A stretch of 64,000 nucleotides of DNA, taken from positions 1 through 64,000 of the forward strand of contig JACTMU010000112.1 in NCBI GenBank assembly GCA_014584465.1. The letters are read 5' to 3'. This DNA is from Pseudomonadota bacterium. Its GTDB lineage: Bacteria > Bdellovibrionota > Bdellovibrionia > Bdellovibrionales > JACTMU01. Within the stretch, counting starts at the first letter, position 1, and each line of letters starts with the position of its first letter. Below, piece by piece: positions 57,101 through 64,000 of the stretch. The notes beneath the pieces were generated by a model. It made no database searches, was not told where the DNA came from, and saw only the letters and a list, made by a program, of their open reading frames with translations. Both the position numbers and the translations under genes were made by a program.

Positions 57101-57283
57101 GTGATCGGGGGAATGGTGTTTTCCACACTCTTTACGCTTTTCATCGTTCCTGCTCTTTATGACCTCTGTGCTCCTTTCAAATCCCCGCCTGAAGTTCGAA
57201 GGTATAGTCCGTTCCGAAAATTCTGCGACACAGATTGCGAAGGTGTTTTTGATCAGATTGAACAAAGATCGACGAAGGACTAG
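54131..57283 (+). CDS. RND efflux transporter (HAE1/AcrB type) with element-derived C-terminus
   Basis: The inner-membrane proton-driven pump has 1050 residues and twelve membrane helices. Motifs: DVDFPIINVRVVYEGAAPE near the N-terminus; GIVVDDAIIVLENIVRH in helix 4, with the paired aspartates used for proton transfer; and a second repeat with VLLMGLAKKNSILLVEFSNQ. Neither a membrane-fusion protein nor an outer-membrane channel gene is adjacent, so it must recruit partners from elsewhere. From residue 1025 the sequence (YSPFRKFCDTDCEGVFDQIE..) is encoded by a type C foldback element, and the stop TAG lies in that element's core. Confidence 0.92.
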   Translation: MRISDISIRHPVFAWMLMGGLIFFGILAFKKMGVSQNPDVDFPIINVRVVYEGAAPEVIEKDIVDPIEGALASISGIKQLSATAEMSRANITVEFELDKNIDVAAQEVQTALSRIQRELPSEIDPPTVQKSNPEDRPIMWLSIRSRELSVYELMKLVKYQVRDQFTTVSGVSEVILGGYVEPALRVNLKSEKMREYQLTVEDVISSIQRDHQESPAGYLESHDRYEGIRVKGEATSIGEFKQISIKRRGGSPNYTPIALSQVADIREDLMEVRRISRVHGDSSVGIGIKKQRGTNAVQVGRAVKEKVERIQSQLPKGVQLDVNYDTTPFIQESIRELNFTLILSAVLTALVCWLFLGSFAVTLNVILAIPTSIFGAFIFIEMFGFTLNFFSLLALVLAIGIVVDDAIIVLENIVRHRSMGKSRILAASQGAQQITLAVLATTIAVIAVFAPVANMEGILGKFLLQFSVTLCVAVALSAVEALTLTPMRCSQFLPEAHSSPMDHLLEKLKGLYARALNQALKYRVLSILISLVFFGSTLYLFQVIKKEFVPDQDESRLFLRLQTEAGSSLQFTDEKMKQIEERVSEDPNVERYFSVIGGFAGTEPNSAMMFVTLKNLDERSFDDHLGRRPDQQEVAEDLRGKLKSITGIHAFIQSSTGSLFGGRGGFPIEFSLQGPDWGKLLELTAQMKLAMEESNFFSDIQTEELKGNPQIDVVPKRSRAQELGVDIAEISKSIQVLFGGSRSGLYTQGGQRLDVYVQYSPEDRSSLESLKEIKVRNNRGELISLNEVVEVQRGLAPSSIKRENRIRASAMSANLAKGISQKEGMDKVEEIAVRILPRDYYLGGSGSGALFKESFASLGAVLLLGLVVAYMVLASQFNSFLDPCLILMALPFAISGALISLWMAGHTINAFSVIGIVLLMGLAKKNSILLVEFSNQLVQEGKTVREALLEACPLRLRPILMTTVATLAAALPASLNLGPGSESRIPMALVVIGGMVFSTLFTLFIVPALYDLCAPFKSPPEVRRYSPFRKFCDTDCEGVFDQIEQRSTKD

Positions 57284-57533
57284 CTAGGGGCTGTCCGGTA
57301 ATTCCATTTTTGCCGATTTCTATAAGTTTTCCTTATACCTTCGTTGAGCCTCCTCGAGTTAGCGCCTCTGGCTAGCCCTTCGCCCGCCTCGGTATAAGAA
57401 AAACTTATAGAAATCGATCAAAAAGCGAATTACCGGACAGCCCCTAGCTAAAAGCTAATTTGAGGAGATCTTCGTTCAATCTGGTGAAAAAGAACAAGCA
57501 AGTTGTGTCGTAGAATTTTCGGAACGGACTATA
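57203..57533 (+). mobile_element. foldback element, arm type C (copy 7), carrying a nested element
   Basis: Left tip TATAGTCCGTTCCGAAAATT, right tip AATTTTCGGAACGGACTATA. The arms contain CTGCGACACA / TTGTGTCGTAG and GATTGAACAAAGATC / GATCTTCGTTCAATC. The core GACGAAGGACTAGCT..AGCTAATTTGAGGAG is split by a 158-bp type A element at 57287-57444. Without it the unit would be about 167 bp. It supplies the last 26 codons and the stop of the RND pump. Confidence 0.8.
57287..57444 (-). mobile_element. foldback element, arm type A (copy 8), nested
   Basis: The most complete type A copy: GGGGCTGTCCGGTAATTCCA to GCGAATTACCGGACAGCCCC, 158 bp, with arms pairing along nearly their whole length and the core in reverse orientation. 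TAGCTA is repeated at both sides (57281-57286, 57445-57450). Removing the element and one TAGCTA restores an ordinary type C core. Confidence 0.9.
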
Positions 57534-57547
57534 ATGCAAGAGAGTTT

Positions 57548-57805
57548 ATGAGCATTGAAGATCGAAAATTCACTCTATCCAACTTCGAGATTGGTCCTGA
57601 GATCGGAAATGGGTCCCAAGGAGTCAGGTCCTATTGTTCGCTGAGAGAAAGAGCTTAAACTGTTAATGGAAACTTGCAGACTTGCAATCAAAAAGGGAGG
57701 ATGGGTTAAATTGTGGATCGATCGCTACGTGAGTTGTCCCATCTCATTCAGAAGCTTCATCGAGAGGGACTTGTTGATAGCATGATCCATCATGATTTCA
57801 TTTGA
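57548..57805 (+). pseudogene. possible decayed protein-kinase N-terminus
   Basis: One frame from ATG 57548 reads MSIEDRKFTLSNFEIGPEIG then NGSQGVRSYCSLRERA, where IGNGSQGV resembles a kinase glycine loop. It is followed by in-frame stops at 57656 and 57707, and then VDRSLRELSHLIQKLHREGL before a third stop at 57803. The segment sits beside a nested foldback element. The resemblance is weak and by eye, and the frame could be chance. Confidence 0.25.
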
Positions 57806-57841
57806 GAGCCTCAAGTGGCTCCCAGCAAATCGTTGAATGAA

Positions 57842-59029
57842 TTACTGAAGTTTCAGCAACAGCCCATTGAACACATCATGATTGTCTTTCTTTGGTTTTG
57901 GAGGTGTCATCCCAACGCCGGACGTTGGAAGGTTTCGATCGGCGTGCAAGAGAGCTCCAATGTAGGCTTGACCCTCCCTGGTTGGAGTCAGATTGATCTT
58001 TTTCTCAGCACACTCTTCTTTAAGTTGAACGTAACCAGAGAGATATTTGAGAACTTCGGCCTGTTCAGCGACATGAAATTCGGGATCCATAAAGTGACTC
58101 TCCCAAACTTCGGAATTCAGTTGTTTGATGTAATCCTGAGGATCTGTCTGGATCTCAAGATCAGATATTTTTGCCACTGTAACAAGAAGGAGAGCGTCCA
58201 TTCGTTCCACAACCATCTGCTTGGCCACCTTCAGTCGCGCTTGCACCATAGTTTCTGGGAGGGTTAGGTTCTCCAGAATAGGACTGTTGAAGATTCCCTC
58301 TTGGTTGGTCTGATCTGCGGTTGCAAGGCCAGAGAGAGTCATGGATAGGATCGAGGCAACCTTTTTCTCGACGGGGCAGTCACAGCTCTTGTCATCTTCG
58401 GCCCTGTCATATTGGTCGTGCTTGATGAGATGCATTGTCAGAGCCAAGGCTCGGACATTGTTTTGAGCATCGGTCAGTTGAGCCATCTCAGGTGCAATTT
58501 TTGCAGATAGAGCCGAGATCTCCTCTTCGACTTGAGTGCGCGAACCACTGGATGTGCCTGCTTCAAGGGAAGCTTTTTTTTCTGCAATCTGTTTGAGTGT
58601 TGGTGCCACCTTGTTTTTCAAGCGATCACGAATGGTGAGCAATTTCTGGGCTTGATTGAGATATTCTCGAATTCCATCCACGCGCATTTGAATTAACTCT
58701 TCTTGTGAGTCAAATTTTCGAGGTGACTGAAATTCAAGAGCGTAAGTGAACTTGGCGGCATATTCAACCTTTGTCGTGAGCGAATCCCCAGGCTCTTCGA
58801 GCATTGCCGTAAGGTTGGCAAGTCGTGCTTCTGTGGCATAACTTTCCCTTAGCCCTCCTGCAAGATCATCCCCACTTTTGTATATCTCCTTGGTTGTGGC
58901 ATTCATGTCCTTCGTTGTTTCATTCATTTCATTGGTCGTCTTTTGGGTCTCATCGAACTTTCGATTGAGGTCACATCCCGTAAGGAGTGCGACAACACTC
59001 AATGCAACCATAACTTGATATCTATTCAT
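57842..59029 (-). CDS. lipoprotein with helical repeats, unknown function
   Basis: The 395-residue protein has a lipoprotein signal (VALSVVALLTGC). It is followed by a Thr/Glu/Met-rich coiled stretch (TQKTTNEMNETTKDMNATTK) and a mostly helical body with two close cysteines (SCDCP). AAGGAG lies six bases before ATG 59029; an ATG two codons earlier has no space for the SD. No recognised family. Envelope-anchored scaffold or stress proteins can look like this. Confidence 0.65.
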   Translation of the reverse strand: MNRYQVMVALSVVALLTGCDLNRKFDETQKTTNEMNETTKDMNATTKEIYKSGDDLAGGLRESYATEARLANLTAMLEEPGDSLTTKVEYAAKFTYALEFQSPRKFDSQEELIQMRVDGIREYLNQAQKLLTIRDRLKNKVAPTLKQIAEKKASLEAGTSSGSRTQVEEEISALSAKIAPEMAQLTDAQNNVRALALTMHLIKHDQYDRAEDDKSCDCPVEKKVASILSMTLSGLATADQTNQEGIFNSPILENLTLPETMVQARLKVAKQMVVERMDALLLVTVAKISDLEIQTDPQDYIKQLNSEVWESHFMDPEFHVAEQAEVLKYLSGYVQLKEECAEKKINLTPTREGQAYIGALLHADRNLPTSGVGMTPPKPKKDNHDVFNGLLLKLQ

Positions 59030-59186
59030 ACTCATCTCCTTCTTCTCACTTTAGATGGATCAGTTCATTGCCATAGGGAATCGATCCCTGGCGTTCAGAA
59101 TGAAACTTAACTCAACTCCCAAGGGTTGTGGAGAAGGATCTACAGATCGTGTAAAAGTTACTTTAGGGTGACCATTTTTGTGAGAG

Positions 59187-60686
59187 TCACCTCATTGAGG
59201 ATTGAGGCTCGGGACTGTTGGTGCAAGAGCGGCCTAAGTGTCGAAAAAGGTAACAGCGCTCAAGTGCAGCTTCAATCAATGCAGAATAGCTCCAGGAGAG
59301 GTCGCGCGCACCCCTCATAAAGCCATTATTTCGATCAAATTGTTCCGACATCGAACGCTCTCCATCCATGTGCTTTTTGACTCGATTGATGAATTGGTCA
59401 CCCTTCTCAATCAATTCATCAATGACGGCCAAAAACGACGTTTCATCTTTGGCGCGTTCCAGAGCTCTGGCAGAGCTCAACAGAGAGAAGAGCTCTGGTC
59501 GATCGCTAAGGAGCGATCTCCAAAATTTGCGATTGATGGGGGTCAGAGGGATGGCCTTTTGCAAATGGAGTGCATCGGCAAGACGATAGTAGTATTGGGC
59601 AAAACCGAGAGTCGTAAGAAACCAGGGATTGCCCCGAGAAGAGCCAGTGCCATCATAGAGATCTTCAGGGTAGCGCCCAATGGCTGGGGCCATTTGATGG
59701 GTGTCTTGGTTGATTCGGTAGATTCGAGAGAAGCGCTCTTCCAACTGCAAAACGGTCGATTGGTAGCGATCATCGTGGATTCCAAGTTTGGAATCCTTTC
59801 GGTCATTGAGAAGGAGAGCCAAAATCACAGAGGCGTCCAGACCCGATTTGTAACTTACACCGCTGATCCGATCAAGGTGAGCCAAAAAAGACCCTTCCGA
59901 TGGAGCCCAATGCTTCTCAAGCTCAAGATCGATGAGAGTGGCCTGTCGATGGTACCATTGGGCCGCGAAGGGATCATCAAGGAGTATGGCCAGATCTGCA
60001 CCATTTTTTAAAGCGGTCGACTGCGCCAATCGAGTGAAAAAATGGTGAGCCTTGACCTCTTCCCAGAGGTCGAAGTCATGATCTCTCCAATGTTCAGAAA
60101 TGTATTCCAAATCTCGTTTGATGATCGAACTTGTGGGCATCTGACTGTCATAGAGTTTGACCAAAAGATCTGGGTGACTTCCGTTATAGTAGAGTTTGTG
60201 CGCAAGTGCAGTCAAAGTAATAGCTCTAAGTGCAGGGCCATCATTTTGAGGTCTTCCCCAGGGGCCGGTGAAGGGAGTGCCATCCACATAGAACTTGACC
60301 TCACCGAGAGAGCCGGGCGTTTCAGAGTTTTGGTGAATCTCTGAGAGGTTTGCAAAGTCGATCACGAGATCGAAATAGGAATTTGCGGTAGAGTTCTGAT
60401 TGCCAAAGGCGCTGAGGTGAAAAATCGTCTTCATCACCAGAGCGCCATCACGGATCCAATGGTAGTAGTAGTTGGGATTGGATCGCGACGGCGATGCAAT
60501 CACTGTACCCCTTAGGCCATCCCAGGGCGAAATGTTCTCGACCAAACGCATCTGTGCTGCTTGAAACTCCTCTTCCATCCACGGAGCGATGTCAAGAGGC
60601 CCATCTGCAAAGAGTCGAGGAGAGCACAAAAAGGTGGTTGCTACGAGAAGAAAACTCAAAGTTCTCACATATCGCATTATGGTCAT
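59187..60686 (-). CDS. exported glucoamylase-like glycoside hydrolase, family 15
   Basis: The 499-residue protein has a signal peptide (MRYVRTLSFLLVATTFLCSPRLFA). The (alpha/alpha)6 barrel of GH15 follows: SPSRSNPNYYYHWIRDGALV near the N-terminus, GRPQNDGPALRAITL, DFDLWEEVKAHHFF with the general acid, and SMSEQFDRNNGFMRGARDLS with the base. It should release glucose from starch or related alpha-glucans outside the cytoplasm. GGAGG is five bases before ATG 60686; the frame continues to 60728. Confidence 0.88.
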   Translation of the reverse strand: MTIMRYVRTLSFLLVATTFLCSPRLFADGPLDIAPWMEEEFQAAQMRLVENISPWDGLRGTVIASPSRSNPNYYYHWIRDGALVMKTIFHLSAFGNQNSTANSYFDLVIDFANLSEIHQNSETPGSLGEVKFYVDGTPFTGPWGRPQNDGPALRAITLTALAHKLYYNGSHPDLLVKLYDSQMPTSSIIKRDLEYISEHWRDHDFDLWEEVKAHHFFTRLAQSTALKNGADLAILLDDPFAAQWYHRQATLIDLELEKHWAPSEGSFLAHLDRISGVSYKSGLDASVILALLLNDRKDSKLGIHDDRYQSTVLQLEERFSRIYRINQDTHQMAPAIGRYPEDLYDGTGSSRGNPWFLTTLGFAQYYYRLADALHLQKAIPLTPINRKFWRSLLSDRPELFSLLSSARALERAKDETSFLAVIDELIEKGDQFINRVKKHMDGERSMSEQFDRNNGFMRGARDLSWSYSALIEAALERCYLFRHLGRSCTNSPEPQSSMR

Positions 60687-60746
60687 CGCCACCTCCACGA
60701 GCCCTTGATCAAGGGGTTGTTCGGTCATTCCAAGTTTGACTTATCT

Positions 60747-60800
60747 TTACAGCCAGGATCCGCGTTACAACCAGGATCTGTGTTACAGCCTGGGTCAAGT
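60747..60800 (-). repeat. three 18-bp tandem repeats, reverse frame reads DPGCN/T/A units
   Basis: TTACAGCCAGGATCCGCG, TTACAACCAGGATCTGTG, TTACAGCCTGGGTCAAGT. On the reverse strand they read CELDPGCNTDPGCNADPGCK then DKSNLE and a TGA that overlaps the ATG at 60728 of the glucoamylase frame. A stop lies directly upstream and no start codon is present, so this may be the broken end of a cysteine-rich gene. Confidence 0.55.
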
Positions 60801-60945
60801 TCACATTAGGATAACGTATGATATTCAGATTTTACGCAGTGGTAAACCAAGAGTTTGATGTATGTCACCATGGGTCAGGGCCAGCGAGCCCGTTCGAAAA
60901 AGCCATTGAATGAGTTGCCTTTGCACCATTTTTTAGCTCTATTTA

Positions 60946-61050
60946 GGGGCTGTCCGGTAATTCGCTTTTTGATCGATTTCTATAAGTTTTTCTTATACCG
61001 AGGCGGGCCGACGAAGGGCTAGCCAGAGGCGCTAACTCGAGGACAGCCCC
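60946..61050 (+). mobile_element. foldback element, arm type A (copy 9, right arm deleted)
   Basis: A 105-bp element starting GGGGCTGTCCGGTAATTCGC, with a complete left arm and core to CTCGAG, then directly the tip GACAGCCCC. TATTTA is repeated at both sides (60940-60945, 61051-61056). The right arm was lost except for its last nine bases. It lies about 100 bases upstream of iorA. Confidence 0.85.
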
Positions 61051-61148
61051 TATTTAGTGCATAGCAAGAGGGTTGATTCCGTGTAGCTCACTATTGAGTG
61101 GTGGGCGTTAACGAGTTAAGACGTTGAGGAAGGGAAAGGAGAGGCGTA

Positions 61149-63089
61149 GTGCATCATGATGTGACACGAGATGAACCAGGTACTCATGTGAACCTCCTTG
61201 GCAATTTGGGCATTGTCCGAGGAGCTTTAGAAGCGGGAGTCGATTTCTTTTCATGCTACCCCGGAACGCCTTCATCCGAGATTGGAGATACATTTGCCAT
61301 GATCTCAAAGAGCCAGGGGATTGAATTTGAATATTCCGTCAATGAGAAGATTGCCGTTGAGATTGCATTTGCCGCAAGTCTTACCGGAGCTCGATCCATG
61401 TGCAGCATGAAACATCTCGGTCTAAATTATGCCAATGATCCTGTTTCGACGATGCCCTATGTTGGAGTCGAGGGTGGAATGGTCATCGTCTCGGCAGGAG
61501 ATCCCTCTGCAATCACGAGTCCTAACGAACAGGATCAGCGCCATTTTAGCAAGATGCTCTTCTACCCTATGTTTGATCCGTCCTCTCCCGAGGAGGCGCG
61601 AAGGATGACCCGATTTGCCTTTGAGCTCTCAGAGAAGAGTCGATTGCCTGTGATCATGCGTCCAACGACACGAGTTTGTCACTCAAGTGGAGCTGTGACC
61701 TTGGGGGGGCGCCCAAGTCAGAAGAGGAAGATTCACTACGAAAAGAATCCTGAGCGGCATGTGCCGATCCCTGCCAACGCGAGACGAATGCGAAAGGAGC
61801 TGACGGAGCGTTTTCGCCTTGCGGAAGCTTTGTTGGAGGAGAGTGAGTTTTTTCCTCAAAAAGGAGAGGGTCGTTTTGGGATCATAGCCAGTGGAATTGG
61901 CTACATTTATGCAGATGCTGCGATCGAGAAGCTAGGACTTAGGGATCAGGTTGTTTTGCAAAAGATTGGTGCCTATCCAGTTCCGCAAAAGGTTCTCTCA
62001 CGATTTTTGGAGCAGGTGGAGAAGGTGCTGGTCGTGGAAGAGTTGACCCCTTTTGTTGAAGAAGAGGTGATGGTCTGTGCTTTTCGAGATCGAAGGGATG
62101 TGAAAGTTTCTGGGAAGAAATCGGGAGATCTTCCTTATGAATATGAATACTCTCCGATGATAGTGGAAGATGCTGTGAGAAAATGGCTTGATCTACCAGA
62201 TCGTGAAAAGAGAGTTGTGAAGCCCTTAGAGTTGCCTCCACGACCTCCTGTCTTATGTGCGGGATGTCCTCACCGAACAAGTTATTACTTTGCAAAAAAG
62301 GTGTTTGGTAAAAAGACCACCTATTGCAACGACATTGGTTGTTATACCTTAGGATATGGAAAACCGCTCGATGTTTGTGATGTGTTGCTCTGTATGGGTT
62401 CATCCATCAGCCAAGCCTCTGGAATTTTTCGAATGACACGCGAGAGAACGGTCGCTTTCATTGGGGACTCCACGTTTTTTCACAGCGGGCTTCCTGCTCT
62501 TGCCAATGCCGTTCAGGCCGGAGATGACATCACGTTGGTCGTTCTTGACAATGATGTGACGGCGATGACGGGTTTTCAGCCCTCGATCTCTACAGTGGGA
62601 AAGGAGCACCAAAAACAATTTGAAGGGTTTTCAATTGAGAATGCTGCGCGAGGACTTGGTGTGAAAGAGGTCTTCTCCGTGGATCCGTTTGATGAAGAGG
62701 CAACCTTAATTGCATTTAAAACAGCCAAGAAAGGCAAGGGAGTGAACGTCGTCGTCACTCACTCGCCTTGCGTGGTTCATCAGGCCAAAGTTGCCCCAGT
62801 CCGCGAAAAGAAGAGCTATCAGGTTGATGAAGCCCGCTGCAATCAGTGTTCGCTCTGTGTAAGGGTGCTGGGTTGCCCTGCCATTTGGGTCGAGGACGGA
62901 GCCTATTCAATTGACCAAGATTTGTGTGATGGTTGCGATCTTTGTGCTCGAGTTTGCAATCGAGGGGCGATTCATGCAGTTCAAAGAGAAGATGGAGGTA
63001 GAGGTGATGGTGAACCCAAGACCAATACGAATGATATTTGTGGGAACAGGAGGCCAAGGGGTCCTGACCGTCGCGCGCCTTCTGTCTGA
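61149..63089 (+). CDS. iorA: indolepyruvate ferredoxin oxidoreductase, alpha subunit
   Basis: This thiamine-diphosphate enzyme oxidises aryl pyruvates to aryl-acetyl-CoA, reducing ferredoxin. The 646-residue protein has the N-terminal pyrimidine-binding domain (GVDFFSCYPGTPSSEIGDTF), a TPP-binding domain (CAGCPHRTSYYFAKK; GDSTFFHSGLPALANAVQAG; VLDNDVTAMTGFQPS) and two C-terminal cluster motifs, CNQCSLCVRVLGCP and CDGCDLCARVC. The start is GTG 61149, preceded by AAAGGAGAGG. The 3' end overlaps iorB by 83 bases. Confidence 0.93.
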   Translation: MHHDVTRDEPGTHVNLLGNLGIVRGALEAGVDFFSCYPGTPSSEIGDTFAMISKSQGIEFEYSVNEKIAVEIAFAASLTGARSMCSMKHLGLNYANDPVSTMPYVGVEGGMVIVSAGDPSAITSPNEQDQRHFSKMLFYPMFDPSSPEEARRMTRFAFELSEKSRLPVIMRPTTRVCHSSGAVTLGGRPSQKRKIHYEKNPERHVPIPANARRMRKELTERFRLAEALLEESEFFPQKGEGRFGIIASGIGYIYADAAIEKLGLRDQVVLQKIGAYPVPQKVLSRFLEQVEKVLVVEELTPFVEEEVMVCAFRDRRDVKVSGKKSGDLPYEYEYSPMIVEDAVRKWLDLPDREKRVVKPLELPPRPPVLCAGCPHRTSYYFAKKVFGKKTTYCNDIGCYTLGYGKPLDVCDVLLCMGSSISQASGIFRMTRERTVAFIGDSTFFHSGLPALANAVQAGDDITLVVLDNDVTAMTGFQPSISTVGKEHQKQFEGFSIENAARGLGVKEVFSVDPFDEEATLIAFKTAKKGKGVNVVVTHSPCVVHQAKVAPVREKKSYQVDEARCNQCSLCVRVLGCPAIWVEDGAYSIDQDLCDGCDLCARVCNRGAIHAVQREDGGRGDGEPKTNTNDICGNRRPRGPDRRAPSV

Positions 63090-63648
63090 TGCTTATATGA
63101 AGTTGGGTTATGAAGTGGTCAGTGGACAACTTCATGGTATGGCCCAACGAGGTGGTTCAGTGCAATCTTCAATCTGTGTCAACGCAGGAGCCTGTCCTGT
63201 GATCGCCGAGGGGGAGTCTAACTGCCTCGTTGGATTTGAACCTATAGAAACGGCACGAGCACGTTCCTTCTTAAATTCAAAGTCTTTGGTGATCATGAAT
63301 ACGGCCAAGGTGAATCCCTTTGTGTTGGCCCAAAGGCATGTGCAGGGCTCTCCCGAGAGTGGTCGATACCCCTCGGTGGAGGGAATGATGGAGAGTCTTG
63401 AGGAGATCACCCCTCGAGTCTACGCTTTGGATGGGTCGAAGCTTGCAGAAGAAAATGGAACCCTTAAGAATCTGAACATGGTGATGCTTGGAACTTTGCT
63501 TGGATCTTCTGATTTTGTTAAAGAGATGGATCAACTTTGGGGTGTCATGAGTGAGGCGATTCCCTCAAGAATTCGGGAATCCAGTATGAGGGCCTTTCTT
63601 TTGGGAGTTTCATCGATTCAACGTTTGGAAAAGGAAAAATATCTATGA
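63007..63648 (+). CDS. iorB: indolepyruvate ferredoxin oxidoreductase, beta subunit
   Basis: The 213-residue gamma-type 2-oxoacid oxidoreductase subunit pairs with IorA. RMIFVGTGGQGVLTVARLLS and GQLHGMAQRGGSVQSSI are the family segments. I start it at ATG 63007, eight bases after GGAGG; the frame is open farther upstream inside iorA. Its stop overlaps the next gene as ATGA. Confidence 0.9.
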   Translation: MVNPRPIRMIFVGTGGQGVLTVARLLSDAYMKLGYEVVSGQLHGMAQRGGSVQSSICVNAGACPVIAEGESNCLVGFEPIETARARSFLNSKSLVIMNTAKVNPFVLAQRHVQGSPESGRYPSVEGMMESLEEITPRVYALDGSKLAEENGTLKNLNMVMLGTLLGSSDFVKEMDQLWGVMSEAIPSRIRESSMRAFLLGVSSIQRLEKEKYL

Positions 63649-64000
63649 AGTATCGAATTGGAATTGATGTTGGAGGAACGTTTACCGATTTCTTATTGAC
63701 GACGGTAGAAAGGGGTGGGTTTGCGCCCAAGATCTTCAAAGTTCTCTCAACCCCGAAAGACCCTTCACAGGCGTTGATTGGAGGTCTCAATGAGATGGCC
63801 ACCTCACTCTCACTCTCGTTAAGAGAGTTTGCCGCTTCAGTTGAGACCATCGTGCACGGCACCACGGTTACGACCAATGCCGTGCTCACCCATCGCGGAG
63901 CAAAGACGGCACTGCTGACCACTCGGGGCGTGAGAGATGCCCTTGAGATGCGACGGGGAATTCGTGAGGAGCAGTACAACAATCGTTATCAGAATGTGGA
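63645..64000 (+). CDS. hydantoinase/oxoprolinase family protein, N-terminal part
   Basis: The gene is cut by the right edge; 118 codons are visible. MKYRIGIDVGGTFTDFLLTT is the N-terminal phosphate-1 motif of the HyuA/5-oxoprolinase/acetone carboxylase-beta family, and IVHGTTVTTNAVLTHRGAKT and LLTTRGVRDALEMRRG are strongly conserved. Such ATP-dependent enzymes open lactam or hydantoin rings or carboxylate ketones. The four-base overlap with iorB suggests a shared amino-acid breakdown operon. The subtype needs the rest of the gene. Confidence 0.88.
   Translation, partial: MKYRIGIDVGGTFTDFLLTTVERGGFAPKIFKVLSTPKDPSQALIGGLNEMATSLSLSLREFAASVETIVHGTTVTTNAVLTHRGAKTALLTTRGVRDALEMRRGIREEQYNNRYQNV

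Overview
The window looks like chromosomal DNA of a Gram-negative bacterium of the Bdellovibrionota type. This is inferred from gene content: a mevalonate route to isoprenoids, Kdo/LPS genes, many outer-membrane barrels and lipoproteins, an FHA-GGDEF protein like Bdellovibrio DgcB, and a CFI-box surface protein. No rRNA, phage, CRISPR array or complete transposase gene was seen. Almost all of the DNA is coding, genes often overlap by a few bases, and GTG/TTG starts with strong Shine-Dalgarno (SD) sites are common.

Layout: 1-2436 (minus) holds mevalonate kinase (cut by the edge), diphosphomevalonate decarboxylase and type 2 IPP isomerase. 2586-7971 holds a barrel protein, tRNA-Gly(CCC), a NorC/NorB-like respiratory pair, lipB-lipA and a DsbA-like lipoprotein. 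8303-16665 holds envelope proteins, a CTP-dependent lipid kinase relative, pssA, asd, a CFI-box/barrel fusion, truA and rplM-rpsI. 17510-28896 holds a TPMT-like methyltransferase, ddl, an FHA sigma-54 activator, engB, the kdsB-pyrG-kdsD operon, a pseudo-Hpt protein and a U32 (TrhP-like) protein. 29006-31687 is valS. 32181-36274 is a c-di-GMP block: coiled coil, GGDEF, metallophosphoesterase, FHA-GGDEF. 36546-39725 is an ECF sigma factor, a short anti-sigma-like protein and an M1-like peptidase. 40096-44022 holds a glutaryl-CoA-type dehydrogenase, a degenerate SDR, purD and a TsaC-like protein. 44035-47756 is mostly secreted proteins of unknown role. 48161-52293 is a heme-c sensor kinase, a receiver-kinase hybrid and a response regulator. 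52695-57283 is a FecR-like barrel and an RND pump. 57842-60686 is a lipoprotein and a GH15 glucoamylase. 61149-64000 is iorA-iorB and the start of a hydantoinase/oxoprolinase gene.

The most unusual content is a population of non-coding foldback elements, about 35-175 bp each (331 bp for the one carrying a nested copy), in at least ten places. They have three unrelated types of inverted-repeat arm but share one asymmetric core of about 35 bp at the apex. Two arm types insert at TANNTA and leave that hexamer repeated on both sides. One element is inserted inside another, one lies in the leader of the tRNA-Gly precursor, and one supplies the C-terminus and stop codon of the RND pump. A second repeat class, headed GTGCCAGG, starts within a few bases after several stop codons and forms inverted repeats between convergent genes.

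Start sites were chosen by SD spacing and conserved domain boundaries. Family calls rest on motifs read by eye, without database searches.
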